The notes under the pieces are model-generated. The model saw only the letters and a list, made by a program, of their open reading frames with translations, ran no database searches and was not told the DNA's origin. DNA of 64,000 nucleotides, from positions 2,418,001 to 2,482,000 of the forward strand of contig NZ_JAMSHO010000001.1 of assembly GCF_040147005.1 (NCBI RefSeq), read 5' to 3'. The translations under genes and the position numbers were made by a program. This stretch comes from Halomonas sp. H10-9-1. Lineage in GTDB: Bacteria > Pseudomonadota > Gammaproteobacteria > Pseudomonadales > Halomonadaceae. Below, in pieces: positions 26,559 to 42,988 of the stretch; position 1 is the first letter of the stretch; every line of letters starts with the position of its first letter.

Positions 26559-27110
26559 TCAGGTCACCGGCTCGGGGGCATCGCGCAGCTCGGCATAGAG
26601 TTCGGGGTAGGCCTCCTGCAGCCGTTCGAGCTGCGCCTGGGCACCCTCGGGCAGCGCTGCCGCCAGGGCCTTGAGGTCCTCTTCATTGAAGTTCTCGCGA
26701 ATCAGCGGAAACAGCAGCTCGCGCTCGTCGCGCAGGTAAGCGCGGTGGCTGTCCAGGTAGGCCCTGAGGTCCTCGGCGAAATGATCCATGGGCACCACGG
26801 CATCCATCAGGATCATGTCGAGGTCGTTGGACAGGCGCTTGAGCCGGACCTGCAGCGCCCGATAGTCCTGTGACAGACGCTCGGTCACCTCGGCGCTGGA
26901 GGGGTCCAGCTCCGTGAGTCGCTCCGTGCAAACCTTCTCGAGCGGCTGGGTGAAGCCTTCCTGATAGTCGAGGATGTAGTCGACAACCTCGCGGACCAGT
27001 TGGAAATTGGGACGCTCGCCGTCGGCCAGGGTCTTCTGCTTGAGCTGCAGAACGTGCAACATGCGCGCCATATTGGCATGATCCTGACGCAGCTGAGTCA
27101 GCATGGGCAT
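26559..27110 (-). CDS. Hemerythrin-like (HHE domain) cytoplasmic protein
   Basis: 183 residues from the ATG at 27110, directly behind AGGAGG; a longer frame to 27233 lacks a binding site. The protein is an all-helical HHE cation-binding domain: MPMLTQLRQDHANMARMLHVL supplies the first His, YQEGFTQPLEKV and the later MDHFAEDLRAYLDSHRAYLRDERELLFPLI region (two stretches) the others. The second canonical His position reads Gln (DYQEGF instead of a typical DYPxxxHH), so the metal site is altered. Relatives are linked to iron, nitrosative stress or oxygen sensing. The substrate is unknown. Divergent from rarA by 160 bp. Confidence 0.78.
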   Translation of the reverse strand: MPMLTQLRQDHANMARMLHVLQLKQKTLADGERPNFQLVREVVDYILDYQEGFTQPLEKVCTERLTELDPSSAEVTERLSQDYRALQVRLKRLSNDLDMILMDAVVPMDHFAEDLRAYLDSHRAYLRDERELLFPLIRENFNEEDLKALAAALPEGAQAQLERLQEAYPELYAELRDAPEPVT

Positions 27111-27270
27111 GTCGGGCCCTCCTGTATGGTACATGGGAGAAGGCACTCTCCATTGGATGCGCCATCCGGGACAGGGTTCACCGTGAAGCCCATTCGGCCC
27201 CTCGACGCCCCCCCACTCTAGCAGCCCGGCCACCGGCCTGCCGCTTTTCGATCAACGCAAGGAGTCGCCC

Positions 27271-28611
27271 TTGGATCTCTTCGCAAGCGACCGTGACGAC
27301 GACGCCCCGCTCGCCTGGCGCATGCGGCCGCGCCGGCTGGACGACTATGTGGGACAACAGGCGCTGGTCGGCCCCGGCAAGCCACTGCGGCGCATGGTCG
27401 AGAGCGGCGTGGTGCGCTCGATGATCCTGTGGGGGCCGCCGGGCACCGGCAAGACCACCCTGGCCGAGATCCTGGCCGCCGAGTCCGGCGCTCACCTCGA
27501 GCACCTCTCCGCGGTGATGGCCGGCGTCAAGGAGATCCGTGCCGCCGTGGAGCGCGCCAGGGCCCAGCAGTCCCTAGGGATGGCGACCCTGCTGTTCCTC
27601 GACGAGATCCATCGCCTCAACAAGAGCCAGCAGGACGCCCTGCTGCCCCATGTGGAATCAGGCCTGCTGACCCTGATCGGCGCCACCACCGAGAACCCCT
27701 CCTTCGAGGTCAACTCGGCACTGCTCTCCCGTGCCCGGGTGCATGTGCTGACATCGCTCTCCGAGGAGGAGCTGGTGGAGGTGCTGCAACGTGCGCTGGC
27801 CGACGCGGCGCGCGGCCTGGGTGCGCGGCATATCCGGGCCGAGGCGGAGGTGCTTGGGGTGCTGGCCCGGGCCGCCGCCGGCGATGCGCGCCGCGCCCTG
27901 GGGCTGCTGGAGAGCGCCTGTGACTTCGCCGATGCCAGCCCCGAGGGCGGCGAGACGCTGCGCCGGGAAGCCCTGGAGGCGGTGCTGGGCCACCAGACCA
28001 GCGCCTTCGACAAGCAGGGCGACCACTTCTATGACCTGCTGTCGGCGATCCACAAGTCGGTGCGCTCCTCGCGCCCGGACGCCGCCCTGCTCTACATGGC
28101 CCGCTTCCTCCAGGGCGGAGGCGATCCACTGGATGTGATTCGGCGCCTGACCGCCATCGCCTCCGAAGACGTGGGCAATGCCGACCCCCGCGCCCTGCCC
28201 CTGGTGATCGCCGCCTGGGACGCCTACCTGCGCCTGGGTGACTACGAGGGACAGCGCGCCATCGCCCACGCCGCCATCCACCTGGCGGTGGCTCCCAAGA
28301 GCAACGCCGTCGACCAGGCCTGGCATCAGGCCAAGGCCTTCGCGGCCGGCCAGCCACAACTAGAGGTGCCGACCTACCTGCGCAATGCCCCCACCAAGCT
28401 GATGGAATCGCTGGGCCACGGCCAGGGCTACCGCTATGCGCATCACGAGCCTCATGGCTACCCCGCCGGCAGCGGCCACGACTGCTGGCCGGAGGCGCTT
28501 CCGCGCGAAAGGTTCTACCGCCCCACCGAGTTCGGTCAGGAGAAGCGCTACGGCCAGCTGATGGCCTGGCGCGAGCAGCTCGACGCCGAGGCGGATGAGG
28601 GCGAGACATAG
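27271..28611 (+). CDS. rarA: Replication-associated recombination ATPase RarA (MgsA)
   Basis: 446 residues from a TTG start with AAGGAG 6 bp upstream; the MDLF start matches a known C-terminal-like clamp/SSB contact of the family. RarA is an AAA+ clamp-loader-related ATPase acting at stalled forks. Walker A is GPPGTGKT (55-62), Walker [10 protein letters not shown] (107-115), sensor 1 [18 protein letters not shown]. The tetramerisation domain ends in the usual DCWPE and [14 protein letters not shown] stretches. In many gammaproteobacteria rarA follows lolA in the same direction; here it is convergent with lolA, so the segment has been rearranged. Confidence 0.95.
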   Translation: MDLFASDRDDDAPLAWRMRPRRLDDYVGQQALVGPGKPLRRMVESGVVRSMILWGPPGTGKTTLAEILAAESGAHLEHLSAVMAGVKEIRAAVERARAQQSLGMATLLFLDEIHRLNKSQQDALLPHVESGLLTLIGATTENPSFEVNSALLSRARVHVLTSLSEEELVEVLQRALADAARGLGARHIRAEAEVLGVLARAAAGDARRALGLLESACDFADASPEGGETLRREALEAVLGHQTSAFDKQGDHFYDLLSAIHKSVRSSRPDAALLYMARFLQGGGDPLDVIRRLTAIASEDVGNADPRALPLVIAAWDAYLRLGDYEGQRAIAHAAIHLAVAPKSNAVDQAWHQAKAFAAGQPQLEVPTYLRNAPTKLMESLGHGQGYRYAHHEPHGYPAGSGHDCWPEALPRERFYRPTEFGQEKRYGQLMAWREQLDAEADEGET

Positions 28612-28652
28612 CGACAAGCGGCCAAGCAGAATAGCGTTGCCGCAAGAAAGAA

Positions 28653-28681
28653 CCCCTGCCGGAACGGGAATCCGACAGGGG
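28653..28681 (-). terminator. Hairpin between rarA and lolA
   Basis: CCCCTG-C-CGGA pairs with TCCG-A-CAGGGG with one mismatch around an 7-base loop. On the minus strand it is followed by TTCTTTCTT, so it chiefly ends lolA, but it can also serve rarA. Confidence 0.75.
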
Positions 28682-28747
28682 CTCTCACTCATTGCCTCAA
28701 CGCCTACCCCACGCCGCCGACCTGCTCGGCGCTTGCAGCCTGGCGCT

Positions 28748-29377
28748 TTAGTAGGTCTCGCGAATCACGTCGGTGCCATCCGGGATCACAAGGTCGAAGC
28801 GCGCCTCCTCGATATCCTGGTTCATCTGCACGTCGTGGAAGGCGATGGCCGTGCGCTGGCCGGTGCTGTCGAGCATCTCCAGGCCGACCAGGCGTTCGCC
28901 GCGGAAGGTCATCTCCAGCGCCTCGAAGAGGGTGTCGGGGTCCTTCGGCAGCAGGCTGAAGCGCTCGGCGCTGCCCTGCTGGCTGCGCGTGACATCGAAG
29001 CTCTCGACCAGCTCATCGGCGCTGCCGGAGAGCAGCAGGGCCGGCGTATGCGTCACGCGCTGATCCAGCGCCTGCACCGTTGCCTGTTCAAGGTCAGGGT
29101 CGTAGAGCACGACCTCCTCGCCATCGGAGACCACCAGCTGCTGATAGGGCGCATCCACCTCCCAGCGGAATTTTCCGGGCCGCGACAGCCACATGCTGCC
29201 GTGCGCCGCCTGCAACCGCTCACCGCTGGCATCGAGTATCTGCTGCTCGAAGGTGGCCTCGTATGTCTGCATCGGTTCCAGTATGCGACTGAGGCGCTCC
29301 GCACCTTCGCTCGCCAGGGCCGATAGCGGCATGGCGAGGCCAACGACGAGGGTGGCGAGTGTCTTCTTCACTGTCAT
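28748..29377 (-). CDS. lolA: Outer-membrane lipoprotein carrier protein LolA
   Basis: 209 residues from the ATG at 29377 with AGGGAGA 6 bp upstream; the longer frame to 29506 is rejected because this start gives a signal peptide (MTVKKTLATLVVGLAMPLSA, cleaved after ALA). LolA is the periplasmic chaperone that ferries lipoproteins from LolCDE to LolB. Visible features are the YEATFEQQILDASGERLQ start of the mature protein, the GSMWLSRPGKFRWEVD segment with the conserved Arg in the cavity region, and PDGTDVIRE at the end. It lies 132 bp after ftsK on the same strand. Confidence 0.93.
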   Translation of the reverse strand: MTVKKTLATLVVGLAMPLSALASEGAERLSRILEPMQTYEATFEQQILDASGERLQAAHGSMWLSRPGKFRWEVDAPYQQLVVSDGEEVVLYDPDLEQATVQALDQRVTHTPALLLSGSADELVESFDVTRSQQGSAERFSLLPKDPDTLFEALEMTFRGERLVGLEMLDSTGQRTAIAFHDVQMNQDIEEARFDLVIPDGTDVIRETY

Positions 29378-29509
29378 GTCTGTCTCCCTGGACGGTGCCG
29401 ATGGAATCCTGTCACTCGGACCCCGCATGCGCCGGCGGGTTGCGTCTCCAGCGGCGCGTTCATGATAGCTGCATGGTCGGAGGCCGATGTCGCCAGACGG
29501 CGACATCGA

Positions 29510-32704
<3,195 letters not shown>

Positions 32705-32854
32705 CTGGTCATCTCCCTTGCGCCACGCCTGGCGCCTTGCGAATGCGTGGCGCCAATCATACCCGAGCGAAGGCACCGCATCACAGTCGCCACGCCTTGA
32801 GCGATGGGGCCGCGGACGGCACACTGCTTCCTCTCCCTCAAGGATGCCGACGCG

Positions 32855-33598
32855 ATGCTGCCCTGGCTGCCCCCCTCACCCGTGCATTCCCCCCCCGTGA
32901 GCGAGGCACTGCGCGATCCCGGTGGCCTGTTGGCGGCCGGCGGAACACTCGCCCCCGAGTGGCTGCTGGCCGCCTACCGGCGGGGCATCTTTCCCTGGTT
33001 CAGCGACAACCAGCCGATCCTGTGGTGGAGCCCGGATCCGCGCATGGTGCTGTTCCCGGACGAGATCCGGATACGCCGCAGCCTGGCCAAGCGCCTGCGT
33101 AACGGCGGCTTCACGGTCACCGCCAATCGCGCCTTCGAGGCCGTGATGGCGGCCTGTGCGGCGCCCCGTGCAGAGCAGCCGGGCACCTGGATCGGCGACG
33201 AGATGCGTGCCGCCTACGCGCGCCTGCACACCATCGGCGCGGCCCATTCGGTCGAGGTCTGGCGGGGCGGCGCCCTGGTCGGCGGACTCTACGGCGTCGC
33301 CCTGGGGCCGGTGTTCTTCGGCGAGTCGATGTTCTCGCGGGTTGCCGACGCCTCCAAGATCGCCCTGGTGCGGCTGGCCGGTGCGATGTCCGCGGGCGGC
33401 GGCCAGCTGATCGACTGCCAGATGCATACCCGCCACCTGGCCAGCCTGGGCGCCCGGGATATCGCCCGACAAAGGTTCATCGACTATCTTGAAGAGTGGC
33501 TGGGCAGCCCCGCTGGCGATCCCTCATCGGGCGATCTGTGGGTACCCGCCTGCTGGTCCTTCGCGCCCCTCGCCGGGCCTGCCAGCCATTCCGACTGA
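32855..33598 (+). CDS. aat: Leucyl/phenylalanyl-tRNA-protein transferase
   Basis: 247 residues from the ATG at 32855 (AAGGA about 10 bp upstream); the longer frame from 32804 has no homology. Aat transfers Leu or Phe from tRNA onto N-terminal Lys/Arg of proteins, creating N-degrons for ClpS. Motifs include [36 protein letters not shown], the TWIGDEM segment, [25 protein letters not shown] and the closing [14 protein letters not shown]. Length matches the family (about 230-240) with a short C-terminal tail. The next gene, bpt, starts 25 bp after the stop, so they form an operon. Confidence 0.95.
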   Translation: MLPWLPPSPVHSPPVSEALRDPGGLLAAGGTLAPEWLLAAYRRGIFPWFSDNQPILWWSPDPRMVLFPDEIRIRRSLAKRLRNGGFTVTANRAFEAVMAACAAPRAEQPGTWIGDEMRAAYARLHTIGAAHSVEVWRGGALVGGLYGVALGPVFFGESMFSRVADASKIALVRLAGAMSAGGGQLIDCQMHTRHLASLGARDIARQRFIDYLEEWLGSPAGDPSSGDLWVPACWSFAPLAGPASHSD

Positions 33599-33623
33599 CC
33601 GCCCAGAGCCAGGGAGAGCCACC

Positions 33624-34361
33624 GTGAGCAGCAACACCCCCCGCCAGCCGACCCGGGACCTGCGTTTCTTTCTCACCGTGCCCCACGCCTGCAGCTACCT
33701 GGAGGGGCGTGAAGCGACCACGCTGTTCCTGGACCCCCAGGAGTCCCCCGGCCAAGGGGTCTATGATGCCCTGGCCCTGCTTGGCTTCCGACGCAGCGGC
33801 CGACACCTCTATCGTCCCCACTGCGAAGGCTGCAGTGCCTGTATCTCGGTGCGCATCCCGGTGGCGGAGTTCTCGCCCAGCCGCACGCAACGGCGCCTGC
33901 TGCGGCGCAACGCCGACCTCACCCTCCACCTGCGACCGGCGATCTTCGACCCCGAACACTACGCCCTCTACGCGCATTACATCCGCACCCGCCATGCCGA
34001 CGGCGACATGTATCCGCCGAGCCACGAGCAGTATCGCACCTTCCTGACCCTCGACCAGCCCTATGCCCGGCTGCTCGAACTCCGCCTGGAGGGTCGCCTG
34101 GTGGCGGTGGCGGCCTTCGACCAGCTCGAGCACGGCATCTCGGCGATCTACACCTTCTTCGCCCCCGAGCAGAGCCTGGAGCGACGCTCCCTGGGCACCT
34201 ATGCGGTCCTCTGCCTTATCGACCTGGCGCGGCGTCGCGAGCTGCCCCATGTCTACCTGGGCTACTGGATCCGCGAATGCCGCAAGATGGCCTACAAGCA
34301 GGCCTTCCAGCCACTCGAGCGCCTGGAGGGTCGCCACTGGCGGCGGCTGATACCCGCATGA
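33624..34361 (+). CDS. bpt: Aspartate/glutamate leucyltransferase (Bpt)
   Basis: 245 residues from the GTG at 33624, with GGGAGAG 5 bp upstream; the in-frame sequence before it has no homology. Bpt attaches Leu from tRNA to N-terminal Asp or Glu, a bacterial relative of eukaryotic ATE1. The N-terminal domain shows PHACSYLEGREATTLFLDP and the cysteine motif HCEGCSACISVRIPV; the C-terminal domain shows the acetyltransferase-like YTFFAPEQSLERRSLGTYA and YLGYWIRECRKMAYK. Together with aat it widens the range of N-degrons handed to ClpS/ClpA. The stop codon is part of a 13-bp direct repeat bordering repeat copy B. Confidence 0.94.
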   Translation: MSSNTPRQPTRDLRFFLTVPHACSYLEGREATTLFLDPQESPGQGVYDALALLGFRRSGRHLYRPHCEGCSACISVRIPVAEFSPSRTQRRLLRRNADLTLHLRPAIFDPEHYALYAHYIRTRHADGDMYPPSHEQYRTFLTLDQPYARLLELRLEGRLVAVAAFDQLEHGISAIYTFFAPEQSLERRSLGTYAVLCLIDLARRRELPHVYLGYWIRECRKMAYKQAFQPLERLEGRHWRRLIPA

Positions 34362-34556
34362 CTGCAACCGCATGGCTATCGCAGATGGCGACACCGCTCA
34401 AGGCTTCTCCGGCGACAGGCCTTCGAGGGGGCGCTGTAAATACCTCCCTGTACGCTACCTCGGCCGTCCCTGGTCCTCGGACCCCCTCTCCGACCTGTCC
34501 CCGGCGCCTTTCGCTATCGCAGCATAGCTAACTGCGACTGCCCTGACTGCAACCGC
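34359..34556. repeat. 13-bp direct repeats flanking palindromic repeat copy B
   Basis: TGACTGCAACCGC occurs at 34359-34371 (starting with the bpt stop codon) and at 34544-34556, enclosing 172 bp that contain repeat copy B. This resembles a target duplication, but could also be chance similarity within repeat-rich DNA. Confidence 0.6.
34374..34542 (+). repeat. Composite palindromic repeat, copy B
   Basis: Outer arms GGCTATCGCAG (34374-34384) and CTGCGACTGCC (34532-34542); inner arms 34411-34429 and 34484-34502 pairing at 14 of 19 positions; identical 54-bp core at 34430-34483 relative to copy A. It occupies most of the 305-bp gap between bpt and infA, which has no gene. A second CTATCGCAG is at 34514-34522. 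It may form a cruciform or a large RNA hairpin in the infA leader region. Confidence 0.85.
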
Positions 34557-34666
34557 CCTTTCTTTGCCTTGCAGGCCGGCATGCGGCACAATACCGCGCT
34601 ATTCTTTTACCCAGGGGCCACGCTCGCCCCTCGGTCGTGTTTCACCCACAGCGAGGAATCGCCTAT

Positions 34667-34885
34667 ATGGCACGTGAAGACCATATCGAGATGGAAGGCG
34701 TCATCGTCGATACCCTCCCCAACACCACCTTCCGCGTCGAGCTCGAGAACGGCCACGTAGTGACCGCGCATATCTCCGGCAAGATGCGCAAGAACTACAT
34801 CCGCATCCTCACCGGCGACAAGGTCAAGGTAGAGCTGACTCCCTACGACCTGACCAAGGGTCGCATCGTCTACCGCTCCCGCTGA
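34667..34885 (+). CDS. infA: Translation initiation factor IF-1
   Basis: 72 residues starting [20 protein letters not shown], full length for IF-1. It is a single OB-fold (S1-like) protein that occupies the ribosomal A site during initiation together with IF-2 and IF-3. Conserved segments [26 protein letters not shown] and [18 protein letters not shown] (given here as two parts) cover nearly the whole protein. It stands between bpt and clpA, as in related genomes, with a hairpin after the stop. The upstream region is dominated by repeat copy B, so the promoter lies within or just after that element. Confidence 0.96.
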   Translation: MAREDHIEMEGVIVDTLPNTTFRVELENGHVVTAHISGKMRKNYIRILTGDKVKVELTPYDLTKGRIVYRSR

Positions 34886-34928
34886 GCCCGGCGGTCGAGC
34901 GACTCGCTCCCTCCCTGCCGCCGACACG

Positions 34929-34958
34929 ACAACGCCCCGTCTCTCGACAGGGCGTTGT
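34929..34958. terminator. Hairpin between infA and clpA
   Basis: ACAACGCCC pairs with GGGCGTTGT and an inner GTC/GAC around TCTC, with one C-A mismatch. It lies between convergent genes. Confidence 0.75.
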
Positions 34959-34992
34959 GTCGTGAGTGAACGGCGGGCTGACGCCCGCCCGA

Positions 34993-37269
34993 TCACGGCG
35001 CGTCGGCCATTTCCGATTCTGTCTCGAGGTGCAACTCGCCCTCCTCCACACTGACGTGGACCAGCCCCCCGCGCTCTGACAGCACGCCGAACAGGATCAT
35101 CTCCGCCAGCGGCTTCTTGAGCTTCTCCTGGATCAGGCGTGCCATGGGCCGCGCCCCCATGTCCGGATCATAGCCCTGCTCCGCCAGCCAGGCGCGCGCC
35201 TCGTCGTCCACGTCGAGCTGGACACGCTTCTCGTCCAGCTGTGCCTGCAACTCCACCAGGAACTTGTCGACTACGCTGCGCACCACCGAGGTCGGCAGGG
35301 AGTGGAACTGGATGATGCCGTCCAGGCGGTTGCGGAATTCCGGCGAGAAGGTCTTGCGGATCACCTCCATAGCGTCGGTGGAGTGATCCTGGGTCTGGAA
35401 GCCGATGGAGCGCCGCGAGGCCTGCTCGACCCCCGCGTTGGAGGTCATGATCAGGATCACGTGGCGGAAGTCCGCCTCCCGGCCGTTGTTGTCGGTGAGC
35501 CGACCGTGGTCCATCACCTGCAGCAGCAAGTTGAAGACCTCGGGGTGCGCCTTCTCGATCTCGTCGAGCAGCAGCACGCAGTGCGGCTGCTTGGTGATCG
35601 CCTCGGTCAGCAGGCCGCCCTGATCGTAGCCGACATAGCCGGGGGGCGCACCGATCAGCCGTGACACGGTGTGGCGCTCCATGTACTCCGACATGTCGAA
35701 ACGCACCAGCTCGATGCCCATGATATGGGCGAGCTGCCGAGCCACCTCGGTCTTGCCCACCCCGGTGGGGCCGGCGAACAGGAAGCTGCCCACCGGCTTG
35801 TCCGGCGCCTTGAGCCCCGCCCGCGACAACTTGATCGCCGCCGACAGGCTGTCGATCGCCTCATCCTGGCCGAACACCAGCATCTTGAGGTCACGATCGA
35901 TGTTGGCCAGTAACTTGCGATCGGAGCTCGACACGCTCTTCGGCGGGATCCGCGCGATGGAGGCCACCACCGCCTCGACCTGATCGGTATCGATGGTGTC
36001 GACGCGTATCTCCGGCGGCAGCAGGCGCTGGTGGGCTCCCGCCTCGTCGATCACGTCGATGGCCTTGTCGGGCAGGTGGCGGTCGTTGATATAGCGATCC
36101 GCCAGGCGCGCCGCGCTCTCCAGGGCACCATCGGTGTACTTCAGCTGGTGGTGCTCCTCGAAGCGCGAGCGCAGCCCCTTGAGGATGCGGATGGTGTCAT
36201 CCACCGAGGGCGCCGGCACGTCGACCTTCTGGAAGCGCCGGGCCAGGGCACGGTCCTTCTCGAAGATGCCGCGGTACTCCTGGAAGGTGGTGGAGCCGAT
36301 GCAACGCAGCTCGCCGGAGGAGAGCATTGGCTTGAGCAGGTTGGAGGCGTCCATCACCCCACCGGAGGCGGCCCCGGCACCGATCACGGTATGGATCTCG
36401 TCGATGAAGAGGACGGCGTTGGGCTGCTTGCGCAGCTCGGCCAGCAGCGCCTTGAGGCGTTTCTCGAAGTCGCCTCGATACTTGGTGCCGGCCAGCAGCG
36501 CCCCCATGTCCAGGGAGTAGACCACCGCGTCGCCGATCACCTCTGGCACATCCTCCTCGACGATGCGCTTGGCCAGGCCCTCGGCGATGGCGGTCTTGCC
36601 CACGCCGGCCTCCCCCACCAGCAGCGGGTTGTTCTTGCGGCGCCGGGCCAGGATCTGCACCACCCGTTCCAGCTCGTGCTCACGGCCGATCAGCGGGTCG
36701 ATCTTGCCCATGCGGGCCTGTTCGTTGAGGTTGGTGGCGTAACCAGTCAACGGGTTGGAAGCGGCCTCGCCCCCCTCCTCGGCCTCGTCGGACTCGGACG
36801 CCGACGACGACGAGGGCGCCTGGTCATGGCCCGACACCTTGGAAATGCCGTGGGCGATATAGTTGACGGCGTCGACACGCGCCACGTTCTGCTGCTTGAG
36901 GAAGTAGACGGCCTGGCTCTCCTGTTCGGAGAAGATCGCCACCAGCACGTTGGCACCGGTCACCTCGCTCTTGCCGGATGACTGCACGTGGAACACCGCA
37001 CGCTGCAGCACGCGCTGGAAGCCCAGGGTCGGCTGGGTCTCGCGGTCGGCGTGATCCTCGGGAATCAGCGGCGTGGTGGAGTTGATGAAGTCCTGCAGGT
37101 CGGACCGCAGCTTGTCGAGGTTGGCCCCGCAGGCACGCAGCACATCGGCCGCCGACGCGTTGTCGAGCAGCGCCAGCAGCAGGTGCTCCACGGTCATGAA
37201 CTCGTGGCGCTTGGAGCGCGCCACGGTGAAGGCCGTGTTCAGGGTCAGTTCAAGTTCTTTGCTCAGCAT
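34993..37269 (-). CDS. clpA: ATP-dependent Clp protease ATPase subunit ClpA
   Basis: 758 residues from the ATG at 37269 (AAGGGG upstream), the usual ClpA length. Order: N-domain ([14 protein letters not shown], binds ClpS), first AAA+ with Walker [10 protein letters not shown] and [16 protein letters not shown], second AAA+ with GPTGVGKTE and [14 protein letters not shown]. No ClpB-type middle domain. The ClpP-docking tripeptide is IGF ([11 protein letters not shown]) where E. coli has IGL. ClpA unfolds substrates, including N-degron proteins delivered by ClpS, into ClpP, whose gene is not in the window. A Ser/Glu-rich acidic linker ([14 protein letters not shown]) joins the N-domain and is longer than usual. 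Confidence 0.96.
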   Translation of the reverse strand: MLSKELELTLNTAFTVARSKRHEFMTVEHLLLALLDNASAADVLRACGANLDKLRSDLQDFINSTTPLIPEDHADRETQPTLGFQRVLQRAVFHVQSSGKSEVTGANVLVAIFSEQESQAVYFLKQQNVARVDAVNYIAHGISKVSGHDQAPSSSSASESDEAEEGGEAASNPLTGYATNLNEQARMGKIDPLIGREHELERVVQILARRRKNNPLLVGEAGVGKTAIAEGLAKRIVEEDVPEVIGDAVVYSLDMGALLAGTKYRGDFEKRLKALLAELRKQPNAVLFIDEIHTVIGAGAASGGVMDASNLLKPMLSSGELRCIGSTTFQEYRGIFEKDRALARRFQKVDVPAPSVDDTIRILKGLRSRFEEHHQLKYTDGALESAARLADRYINDRHLPDKAIDVIDEAGAHQRLLPPEIRVDTIDTDQVEAVVASIARIPPKSVSSSDRKLLANIDRDLKMLVFGQDEAIDSLSAAIKLSRAGLKAPDKPVGSFLFAGPTGVGKTEVARQLAHIMGIELVRFDMSEYMERHTVSRLIGAPPGYVGYDQGGLLTEAITKQPHCVLLLDEIEKAHPEVFNLLLQVMDHGRLTDNNGREADFRHVILIMTSNAGVEQASRRSIGFQTQDHSTDAMEVIRKTFSPEFRNRLDGIIQFHSLPTSVVRSVVDKFLVELQAQLDEKRVQLDVDDEARAWLAEQGYDPDMGARPMARLIQEKLKKPLAEMILFGVLSERGGLVHVSVEEGELHLETESEMADAP

Positions 37270-37412
37270 GGCAGTCCCCTTCTTGCCGCCCAGGGCATTG
37301 CGTCGGATCTTTCTCGGTCCGGCATCATCAACATCGGGTACAAACGCCACCGTTGCAAGCTCGCTCACCAACGGCAGCCGATGTCACACCCGTCGCGACC
37401 ATGTCCGGGGGG

Positions 37413-37739
37413 TCAGTCCGCCGCCTCGATATCCGACAACAGCGGATGCTGACACTCTCTAGCATATTGATTGACCTGATGACTTTTGGTTTCCGCGATA
37501 TCACGGGTAAAGATGCCACAGGTCGCCTTGCCCTGGGTATGCACCGTCAGCATCACCTGCACTGCGGTCTCGCTATCCAGGTGGAAGAACGACTGCAGCA
37601 CCTCCACCACGAACTCCATGGGGGTAAAGTCATCGTTATGCAACACCACCTTGTACATCGGCGGCGTCGCCAGCTGAGGCTCGGCGCTCTGCACCGCCAG
37701 GTCGCCGTCCTCCTCCCCCGGCACAGGGGGGCGCGTCAT
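37413..37739 (-). CDS. clpS: ClpA adaptor ClpS
   Basis: 108 residues if started at the ATG at 37739 ([12 protein letters not shown]); an ATG at 37760 would add seven residues and neither has a strong ribosome binding site. ClpS binds N-terminal Leu, Phe, Tyr or Trp and delivers the protein to ClpA. The core begins [19 protein letters not shown], with the Asn-Asp-Asp and the later His ([11 protein letters not shown]) that line the N-degron pocket, and ends [12 protein letters not shown]. It lies 143 bp before clpA on the same strand, consistent with a clpS-clpA unit. Confidence 0.92.
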   Translation of the reverse strand: MTRPPVPGEEDGDLAVQSAEPQLATPPMYKVVLHNDDFTPMEFVVEVLQSFFHLDSETAVQVMLTVHTQGKATCGIFTRDIAETKSHQVNQYARECQHPLLSDIEAAD

Positions 37740-37936
37740 GCCACACACCACATCTTTCATGAACATAGGGGCCACTATCCATCTCGACAAGCCGGCAGTC
37801 AGCGATCATCTCGACCATGGTTGGACGTCGCGCCTCCGGCAGGGTTCACCGCCTGGCTCCATGCCAGGCCGTCTCAACGCAGGGGCCCCCGCCCGCCTGG
37901 CAGCGGACAGGGGCCCGGGTCCAGCGTCATCGCGAC

Positions 37937-39193
<1,257 letters not shown>

Positions 39194-39290
39194 TGAGAAC
39201 TCCCCCTGTAGTAGGTCTGCTCATTGGAGGGCGGAGTATAGCATCGCCCTCCCCACCCGGCCCATGACACCCCCTTCGATATAACGCGAA

Positions 39291-39324
39291 CGGCCCCCGC
39301 CCACCTGGTGGTGGACGGGGGCCG
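39291..39324 (-). terminator. Hairpin after the monomeric isocitrate dehydrogenase gene
   Basis: CGGCCCCCG-C-CCACC pairs with GGTGG-A-CGGGGGCCG around TGGT with one mismatch. It separates idh from icd, so the two are probably transcribed separately. Confidence 0.75.
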
Positions 39325-39370
39325 AAGGAACCCTCCCGGGGGAGGGGCCAGCGCCCTGGGGCGCGATACC

Positions 39371-41608
<2,238 letters not shown>

Positions 41609-41798
41609 GTTTGCGTTGATCTCTCTGGTCTCTGCGGTAGCAAGAAACGGGTTCGCTAGCGCGCTCACGATGGCTGGAACGGGGGACCCCGGCATGCTCT
41701 CCCCAGGTTGTGATCCGGCAGGGATGCGTCGGCACCGACCCGCGGGCGGAGTCTCGGCAGGCCCCGGAACGACGGGGGCACTCCCGGCGAGCGCGAGC

Positions 41799-41807
41799 AT
41801 TATACCA
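41799..41807 (-). promoter_or_regulatory. Extended -10 promoter candidate for idh
   Basis: On the minus strand the sequence reads TGGTATAAT, a consensus TATAAT with the upstream TG. No good -35 box is present at normal spacing, typical for extended -10 promoters. It would give a leader of about 185 bases. The 285-bp gap to the divergent rluE shows no gene. Confidence 0.45.
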
Positions 41808-41893
41808 GCGAGCCCGCGTCGGCGTATGCGCCATAAGGGTGACTCGCCGAGCGCCCCCTGCCATCCCGGCCGGCTTGCCGGTAAACTTGCCCC

Positions 41894-42514
41894 ATGAGCA
41901 CTCTCTATCTGCTGCACAAGCCCTACCGCATGCTGTCCCAGTTCACCGACCGTAAGGACGGCGACACAGGGCCGCGTGCCACCCTGGCCGACATCATCGA
42001 CGTGCCGGGCATCTACCCCGCCGGCCGCCTCGACCACGATTCAGAAGGATTGCTGCTGCTCAGTGACGACGGCGAGCTGATCCACCGTATCACCCACCCC
42101 CGCCACAAGCAGCCCAAGACCTATCGGGTGCAGGTAGAGGGGTCCCCCACGGATGATGCCCTGCGGGCACTGCGCGACGGCGTCAGACTCGGCGACGGCA
42201 TGACCCTGCCGGCGAAGGTGCGCCGCCTGGCGCAGAGCGACCTGCCCGAGCGCAACCCGCCACTGGACCCCAGGCGCCACCCCGTGACCACCTGGCTGGA
42301 ACTGACCATCGGCGAGGGACGCAACCGCCAGGTCCGGCGCATGACCGCCCACGTGGGCCATCCGACCCTGCGCCTGGTGCGGGTGGCCATCGGCCCCTGG
42401 CGGCTGGAAGGGCTGGCCCCAGGGGAGTGGCGCCGCGAGACGCTACATGCCCCGCGCAGGCCCCGGGCGAGGGGTCGCCAACACCCGGGAAGAGCGAAAG
42501 GAGGCAGGCAATGA
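41894..42514 (+). CDS. rluE: 23S rRNA pseudouridine synthase RluE
   Basis: 206 residues starting [20 protein letters not shown]. RluE converts U2457 of 23S rRNA to pseudouridine. It belongs to the RsuA group; the catalytic Asp is in [14 protein letters not shown] and the later [22 protein letters not shown] is conserved. No N-terminal S4 domain, as expected for RluE. The C-terminus is basic and Pro/Arg-rich. The stop overlaps the nudJ start (ATGA), so the two are coupled. Confidence 0.92.
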   Translation: MSTLYLLHKPYRMLSQFTDRKDGDTGPRATLADIIDVPGIYPAGRLDHDSEGLLLLSDDGELIHRITHPRHKQPKTYRVQVEGSPTDDALRALRDGVRLGDGMTLPAKVRRLAQSDLPERNPPLDPRRHPVTTWLELTIGEGRNRQVRRMTAHVGHPTLRLVRVAIGPWRLEGLAPGEWRRETLHAPRRPRARGRQHPGRAKGGRQ

Positions 42515-42960
42515 GCCGCTGGCACCCCTATGTGACCGTAGCCTGCGTGGTGGAGCGCGCCGGCGCCTTCTTGATGGTGGAAGAGGATCGCGGCGGCTCG
42601 CAGACCCTGTTCAACCAACCCGCCGGCCACCTGGAACCCGGCGAGCGCATCCGCGATGCCGTCCTGCGCGAGGTGGAGGAGGAGACCGCCTGGCGGGTCG
42701 GCATCAGCGACTACCTGGGCATCTATGTCTACCAGGCCCCGGACGGCAAGACCTTCCACAGCCACGCCTTCCTCGGCATGGCCCTGGCCCATATGGGCAA
42801 CGACCTGGACCCGGCCATCCACGCCGTGCACTGGCTGACCCTCGAGCAGATCGAGGCGCTGGAGCGCGCCGGACGCCTGCGCAGCCCCCTGGTGCTGCGC
42901 CGCATCCGCGACGCCCTGGCCGGACGTTTCTACCCCATGGACGTGATCCACGAACGCTGA
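42511..42960 (+). CDS. nudJ: Nudix phosphatase NudJ
   Basis: 149 residues from the ATG at 42511, with AAAGGAGG 8 bp upstream, overlapping the rluE stop by four bases. The Nudix box runs from GHLEPGERIRDAV to REVEEETAWRV, matching Gx5Ex7REUXEEXGU except Ala-Trp near the end. NudJ hydrolyses nucleoside di- and triphosphates and thiamine (hydroxymethylpyrimidine) pyrophosphate. The start [15 protein letters not shown] is typical. It precedes mnmA as in related genomes; the link to tRNA thiolation is positional only. Confidence 0.9.
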   Translation: MSRWHPYVTVACVVERAGAFLMVEEDRGGSQTLFNQPAGHLEPGERIRDAVLREVEEETAWRVGISDYLGIYVYQAPDGKTFHSHAFLGMALAHMGNDLDPAIHAVHWLTLEQIEALERAGRLRSPLVLRRIRDALAGRFYPMDVIHER

Positions 42961-42988
42961 GCTCTCGGCGCCCGGCGCCATCTTCGGG

